A stretch of DNA of 11,767 nucleotides from an uncultured Oscillospiraceae bacterium (lineage in GTDB: Bacteria; Bacillota; Clostridia; Oscillospirales; Ruminococcaceae), in NCBI GenBank assembly GCA_900555435.1, contig USLH01000071.1, positions 1-11,767 on the forward strand, written 5' to 3'. How positions within the stretch are numbered: position 1 is the stretch's first letter; the number at the start of each line of letters is the position of its first letter. Below, piece by piece: positions 6,199-11,767 of this stretch. The notes beneath the pieces were generated by a model. The model did no database searches and was not told where the DNA came from. It worked only from the letters and a program-made list of their open reading frames with translations. A program made the position numbers and the translations under genes.

Positions 6199-6921
6199 TT
6201 GGAGACGGCAGAAGGAAAGAAAAATCTTCACGCCGGCCATCGGGAGCGGGTGAAGCAGCGCTTTCGGAAAGAGGGATTGGACGGCTTCGAGGATCACGAG
6301 GTCTTGGAGCTGCTCCTTTACTACGGCATCCCCCAGAAGGACGTGAACGCCATTGCCCACCAGCTGCTGGATCGGTACGGTTCCTTCGGGCAGGTGTTTG
6401 CGGCAGATTATGAGCAGCTTCTGGAAACGCCGGGCATGACGGCTTCGGCGGCGCTGCTTCTGAAGATAGTCCCCCAGCTTTCCAGGCGGTATGTGGAAGC
6501 CGTGGCGGAGAGCGTAGACGTTTTGGACAGCAGCGAGAAGATCGGAAAGTTCCTGATCCCCAAATTCCTGGGACGGACGGAGGAGGTCGTTTACCTGCTC
6601 TGTTTAAACAACGCCTGCCGGCTGCTGCGGTGCGACCTGCTTTCGGAGGGAACACTGAATGGGGCTCAGGTGGATGTGCGGCGGCTGGTGGAAATTGCCT
6701 TTCAGTGCAAGGCCATCAATGTGGTGCTGGCCCACAATCACCCTCATGGCCTGTCCCGACCGTCCTCCCAGGACATCCGCATGACCCAGAACCTGGCGCC
6801 GACCTTAAAGCAGCTGAATCTGGAGCTGCTGGATCACTTTATCGTATCCGGGAACGAGTATGTTTCCATGATGGAGCTGGGATATTTAGGCATAAAGCGG
6901 GTCAGGGATTTTGATTTTTAG
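6199..6921 (+). CDS. radC: RadC family JAB/MPN+ (JAMM) domain protein
   Basis: 240 residues from a TTG start at 6199-6201, chosen because GGGGGGA lies 6-7 nt upstream and a strong promoter sits just before it. Residues about 30-95 are the N-terminal helical/HhH-like region of RadC (HEVLELLLYYG, then LLETPGMTASAALLLK), with the GIG turn of the hairpin altered. Residues about 115-235 are the JAB1/MPN+ domain: EE at 128-129 as the likely Glu ligand, and the JAMM core His179-x-His181-Pro with Asp192 (HNHPHGLSRPSSQD). All metal ligands expected for a zinc hydrolase are present. The usual HPSG is HPHG here. RadC was long called a DNA repair protein, but its true biochemical role is unsettled. It stands alone with its own promoter, followed by uvrB and uvrA in the same direction. 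Length is normal. Confidence 0.93.
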   Translation: METAEGKKNLHAGHRERVKQRFRKEGLDGFEDHEVLELLLYYGIPQKDVNAIAHQLLDRYGSFGQVFAADYEQLLETPGMTASAALLLKIVPQLSRRYVEAVAESVDVLDSSEKIGKFLIPKFLGRTEEVVYLLCLNNACRLLRCDLLSEGTLNGAQVDVRRLVEIAFQCKAINVVLAHNHPHGLSRPSSQDIRMTQNLAPTLKQLNLELLDHFIVSGNEYVSMMELGYLGIKRVRDFDF

Positions 6922-6923
6922 AA

Positions 6924-7040
6924 TTTCCCAAAATCCTTCGATCAACGGGGAGAAACCTCAAGCCGAAGCATTTCTCCGAAGTCTTTCTTCGGAGAAATGC
7001 TTCGGCTTGAGGTTTCTCGTTGAGGGCGGGAATTGGGAAA
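6924..7040. repeat. Long perfect inverted repeat (32-bp stem, 5-nt loop) between radC and uvrB
   Basis: The left arm 6950-6981 and the right arm 6987-7018 are exact reverse complements over 32 nt, with loop TCTTT at 6982-6986. Pairing extends outward with TCAAC (6942-6946) against GTTGA (7019-7023) across a 3-nt bulge. A separate outer 8-bp match is TTTCCCAA (6924-6931) against TTGGGAAA (7033-7040). Each arm contains CCGAAG or CTTCGG twice, so alternative pairings are possible. There is no T-tract on either strand next to the stem, so it is not a standard intrinsic terminator. It could still end or protect the radC transcript, be cut by RNase III, or be one copy of a dispersed palindromic element. 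The rest of the 6922-7164 gap holds only the uvrB promoter. Confidence 0.85.
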
Positions 7041-7090
7041 GCTGCATGGAAATTTTGTTCGGGAAAAGGGATTTTTGAAGGGGAAGGTCA

Positions 7091-7119
7091 TTGAAAACTT
7101 TGAGAAAATGTGTTAAACT
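7091..7119 (+). promoter_or_regulatory. Predicted sigma-A promoter of uvrBA
   Basis: TTGAAA at 7091-7096 and TAAACT at 7114-7119 are separated by 17 nt, and TGT at 7111-7113 gives an extended -10 element. The predicted start near 7126 leaves a leader of about 40 nt before the uvrB ATG. An imperfect inverted match, AAATG-TG-TTA (from 7106) against TAACATTT (7136-7143), brackets the start region. Confidence 0.55.
7103..7116 (+). promoter_or_regulatory. Degenerate LexA-like (SOS) box in the uvrB promoter
   Basis: The core GAAA-ATGT-GTTA at 7104-7115 matches the Gram-positive LexA pattern GAAC-N4-GTTC at six of eight fixed positions, with a central ATGT that fits RNRY. It lies between the -35 and -10, where a repressor would block the promoter. 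uvrB is an SOS gene in Bacillus. The outer positions of both half-sites do not match, so this is a weak candidate. Confidence 0.25.
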
Positions 7120-7164
7120 ATCGAAAGAGAGTGTCTAACATTTGTTTGTGGGAGGGAGTCGGAG

Positions 7165-9144
<1,980 letters not shown>

Positions 9145-9234
9145 CGGAACGGCCGGCGCATCGGAGCAGTTGAAAGGAAAAAACGACGCAGGAAATGGAG
9201 AGCGCGCTTTGAAGATAAGAAAGGAACCGGAATT

Positions 9235-11767
9235 ATGGCAATGGATCAGATTGTGATCAAGGGTGCAAGGGAGCACAACTTAAAAAATGTGGACGTGACC
9301 ATCCCAAGGGACAAGCTGGTGGTCTTTACGGGGCTTTCCGGGTCGGGGAAGTCCTCGCTGGCCTTTGATACCATTTACGCCGACGGCCAGCGGCGGTATG
9401 TAGAGAGCCTTTCTTCCTATGCCCGGATGTTTTTGGGGCAGATGGAGAAGCCCGACGTGGACTCCATCGAAGGGCTTTCCCCCGCCATTTCCATCGACCA
9501 GAAGACCACCTCCAAAAACCCCCGTTCCACCGTGGGGACGGTGACGGAGATTTATGACTATCTGCGGCTTTTGTACGCCCGGATCGGCGTGCCCCACTGC
9601 CCGGTCTGCGGGCGGGAGATCACCCAGCAGACGGTGGATCAGATCGTGGATCAGATTCTCTCCCTGCCGGAAAAGACACGGGTGCAGATCCTGGCGCCGG
9701 TGATCCGGGGGCGGAAGGGCGAGCATCAGAAGGAGCTGGAAAACGCACGGAAAAGCGGCTATGTCCGGGTGCGGGTGGACGGCATCCTCTATGACCTTTC
9801 CGAGGAGATCAAGCTGGAAAAAAACAAGAAGCACAACATCGAGATCGTGGTGGACCGGCTGACGGTCAGCGATTCCATCAAATCCCGGCTGACCGACTCC
9901 ATCGAGACGGCGCTGCGGCTGTCCGGAGGGCTGATGATCGCCGACGTGCCCGGCGGGGAGGAGATGCTTTTTTCCCAGAACTATGCCTGCCCGGATCACG
10001 GGGTGTCCATCGGGGAGCTGGAACCACGGATGTTCTCCTTCAACAATCCCATGGGCGCCTGCCCCACCTGCACGGGGCTGGGGACGTTCATGAAGGTGGA
10101 TCCGGACATGGTGATCCCCAATAAGAACCTCTCTATCCGGGAGGGCGCCATCAAAGCCAGCGGCTGGTACATCGGGGAAAGCGGCACCATCGCCCAGATG
10201 TATTATGAGGCGCTGGCAAAGCATTACGGCTTTTCGCTGGACACGCCGGTGAAGGAGCTGACGAAAAAGCAGCTGGACGCCCTTTTATACGGGACGAAAG
10301 GCGAGCGGATCCACATGGTCCGGAAAAAAGAGTACGGCACCGGCAGCTACGATACAGAATTTGAAGGGATCGTCAACAATCTGGAGCGGCGGTTCCGGGA
10401 GACCCAGTCCAGCTTTATCCGGGACGAGATCACCCAGGTCATGAGCTCGGTGCCCTGTCCCGACTGCCACGGAGAGCGGCTGAAGCCGGAGTATCTGGCG
10501 GTCACTGTCGGCGGGAAGAACATCAGCGAGTTCTGCGAAATGTCCATCCGGGACGAGCTGAAATTCATTGCCGAGAACGAACCGAACCTGACCGAAAAGC
10601 AGAAGCAGATCGGCGGGCAGATCATGAAGGAAATCCGGAACCGCCTGCAGTTTTTGCAGAGCGTGGGTCTGGATTATCTCACGCTGGCCCGCTCAGCAGG
10701 CACTCTTTCCGGCGGCGAGAGCCAGCGCATCCGCCTGACCACTCAAATCGGCAGTGCGCTTTCCGGCGTGCTCTATGTGCTGGACGAGCCGTCCATCGGC
10801 TTGCATCAGCGCGATAACGACAAGCTTATTGCCACCCTGAAAAATCTCCGCGACCTCGGCAATACGGTGATCGTGGTAGAGCACGATGAAGATACCATGC
10901 GCAGCGCGGATTATATCGTGGATGTAGGCCCGGGCGCAGGCGTGCATGGCGGTGAGATCGTAGCCGCTGGCAGCGTGAAGGACATCTGCAAGGCAAAGCG
11001 CAGCATCACCGGCGATTATCTCTCCGGCCGCAAACGCATTGCCGTACCGCAGACCCGCCGCACCGGCAACGGCAATTACCTTACTGTGCGGGGTGCACGG
11101 GAAAATAACCTGCGCAATATCGATGTGAAATTCCCGCTGGGAGAGTTTATTTGCGTTACCGGCATTTCCGGCTCCGGCAAGTCCAGCCTCATCAACGAAA
11201 TTCTGTATAAGACGCTTGCCTGCGAGCTGAACGGTGCGCGTTCCCGCGCAGGCAAATGCGATGGGGTAGAAGGGCTGGAATTTGTGGATAAGGTCATCGG
11301 TATCGACCAGCAGCCCATTGGCCGTACACCGCGCTCCAATCCGGCCACTTATACCGGTGTGTTCAATGATATCCGCACGGTATTCTCCCAGACACAGGAT
11401 GCCAAAATGCGCGGTTACGGCCCGGGGCGTTTCAGTTTTAATGTCAAGGGCGGCCGCTGCGAAGCCTGTGAGGGCAACGGTATTCTGCAGATCGAGATGC
11501 ACTTCCTGCCGGATGTGTACGTGCCCTGCGAGGTATGCAAGGGGGCGCGTTACAACCGCGAAACGCTGGAAGTGAAGTATAAGGAAAAGACCATCTCCGA
11601 TGTGCTGAACATGACGGTGGAGGAAGCGGTGGTCTTCTTTGCCAACCAGCCCAAGATCGCCCGCAAGCTGCAGACCCTGCTGGATGTGGGTCTGGGGTAT
11701 GTAACGCTGGGCCAGAGCGCCACCACCCTGTCCGGCGGCGAGGCACAGCGTGTGAAGCTGGCCAACG
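9235..11767 (+). CDS. uvrA: Excinuclease ABC subunit A (UvrA), 3' end outside window
   Basis: 844 complete codons are visible of a family usually near 940. The start is ATG 9235-9237 with AAGGA at 9221-9225. UvrA dimers scan DNA for bulky damage and load UvrB. The first ATPase half has Walker A GLSGSGKSS at 33-41 and, after the insertion domains, signature LSGGE from 491 and Walker B LDEP at 516-519. Zinc module one reads Cys252-x2-His255 and Cys276-x2-Cys279, so one usual Cys is His. The second half has Walker A GISGSGKSS from 643, zinc module Cys742/745/765/768, and a second LSGGE just before the edge. The last Walker B lies outside. Codon use changes sharply near codon 468-470: CGG dominates Arg before and CGC after, with more GGT/GGC for Gly. 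The protein sequence reads through without a break, so the gene looks intact even if mosaic. Confidence 0.97.
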   Translation, partial: MAMDQIVIKGAREHNLKNVDVTIPRDKLVVFTGLSGSGKSSLAFDTIYADGQRRYVESLSSYARMFLGQMEKPDVDSIEGLSPAISIDQKTTSKNPRSTVGTVTEIYDYLRLLYARIGVPHCPVCGREITQQTVDQIVDQILSLPEKTRVQILAPVIRGRKGEHQKELENARKSGYVRVRVDGILYDLSEEIKLEKNKKHNIEIVVDRLTVSDSIKSRLTDSIETALRLSGGLMIADVPGGEEMLFSQNYACPDHGVSIGELEPRMFSFNNPMGACPTCTGLGTFMKVDPDMVIPNKNLSIREGAIKASGWYIGESGTIAQMYYEALAKHYGFSLDTPVKELTKKQLDALLYGTKGERIHMVRKKEYGTGSYDTEFEGIVNNLERRFRETQSSFIRDEITQVMSSVPCPDCHGERLKPEYLAVTVGGKNISEFCEMSIRDELKFIAENEPNLTEKQKQIGGQIMKEIRNRLQFLQSVGLDYLTLARSAGTLSGGESQRIRLTTQIGSALSGVLYVLDEPSIGLHQRDNDKLIATLKNLRDLGNTVIVVEHDEDTMRSADYIVDVGPGAGVHGGEIVAAGSVKDICKAKRSITGDYLSGRKRIAVPQTRRTGNGNYLTVRGARENNLRNIDVKFPLGEFICVTGISGSGKSSLINEILYKTLACELNGARSRAGKCDGVEGLEFVDKVIGIDQQPIGRTPRSNPATYTGVFNDIRTVFSQTQDAKMRGYGPGRFSFNVKGGRCEACEGNGILQIEMHFLPDVYVPCEVCKGARYNRETLEVKYKEKTISDVLNMTVEEAVVFFANQPKIARKLQTLLDVGLGYVTLGQSATTLSGGEAQRVKLAN
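10639..10690 (+). other. Codon-usage breakpoint inside uvrA
   Basis: From the start of uvrA to 10638 there are 29 Arg codons: 26 CGG, 2 AGG, 1 CGT, 0 CGC. From 10642 to the window edge there are 27: 20 CGC, 5 CGT, 2 CGG. The last CGG of the first block is at 10636-10638 and the first CGC at 10642-10644. Gly codons shift in the same place, from frequent GGG to mostly GGC and GGT. The join lies just upstream of the conserved ABC signature of the first ATPase half. It marks either a recombination junction between diverged uvrA alleles or a chimeric assembly. Confidence 0.75.

Noticed and set aside
6950..7018. Standard intrinsic terminator after radC
   Set aside because: The stem is 32 bp and perfect, and no T-tract follows on either strand; kept instead as an inverted repeat of unsettled function.
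7049..7060. GAAATTTTGTTC as a second LexA-like site upstream of uvrB
   Set aside because: Its centre does not fit the Gram-positive pattern and it lies about 30 nt upstream of the -35, a poor place for repression.
9195..9212. Five-codon mini open frame (MESAL) with a GGA-like site between uvrB and uvrA
   Set aside because: So short that it is expected by chance, and nothing around it suggests attenuation or a leader peptide.
9280..10224. Minus-strand open frame of 314 codons inside uvrA
   Set aside because: Antisense shadow of a conserved, full-quality uvrA reading frame; rich in His, Pro and Gly with no recognisable domain.

Overview
The window is a GC-rich (roughly 55-60% by eye) chromosomal segment that reads as a Clostridia-type Firmicute, most likely an Oscillospiraceae/Ruminococcaceae-like gut anaerobe. 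This is inferred from strong GGAGG-type ribosome binding sites, frequent TTG/GTG starts, an LrgAB pair, a class B sortase, a rhodanese-free ThiI paired with a NifS-like enzyme, and sigma-A-type promoters. No rRNA, tRNA, CRISPR array, phage gene or insertion sequence was seen.

Left arm (1-5987, all on the minus strand, read right to left). Seven genes run in one direction, with junctions between -8 and about +30 nt, and look like one operon driven from a promoter near 6047-6075. In transcription order they are: a NifS-like cysteine desulfurase; ThiI (tRNA 4-thiouridine synthase); LrgA; LrgB; a 470-residue protein joining a CinA C-terminal-like domain to a membrane-anchored class B sortase; a membrane-anchored Ser/Pro/Glu-rich protein; and a secreted Ser/Pro-rich protein that leaves the window. 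The first two form a known sulfur relay for tRNA thiolation. The rest concern the envelope.

Middle (5988-7164). A divergent promoter region separates the operon from radC. It carries a 27-nt interrupted dyad over the -35 of the leftward promoter and a near-consensus rightward promoter for radC. After radC comes a 243-nt gap holding a perfect 32-bp inverted repeat with a 5-nt loop and no T-tract, then a promoter for uvrB with a degenerate LexA-like box inside it.

Right arm (6199-11767, plus strand): radC, uvrB and uvrA. UvrB and UvrA are the damage-recognition components of nucleotide excision repair, and uvrA runs off the right edge. Within uvrA, arginine codon use switches abruptly near 10639: 26 of 29 Arg codons are CGG before it, and 20 of 27 are CGC after it. 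Everything left of that point shares the CGG-rich style. This indicates either intragenic recombination or a chimeric assembly join.

The two observations most worth following are the CinA-like/sortase fusion, whose CinA part has lost both predicted catalytic residues, and the codon-usage break inside uvrA. The downstream Ser/Pro-rich proteins and the long hairpin are secondary.
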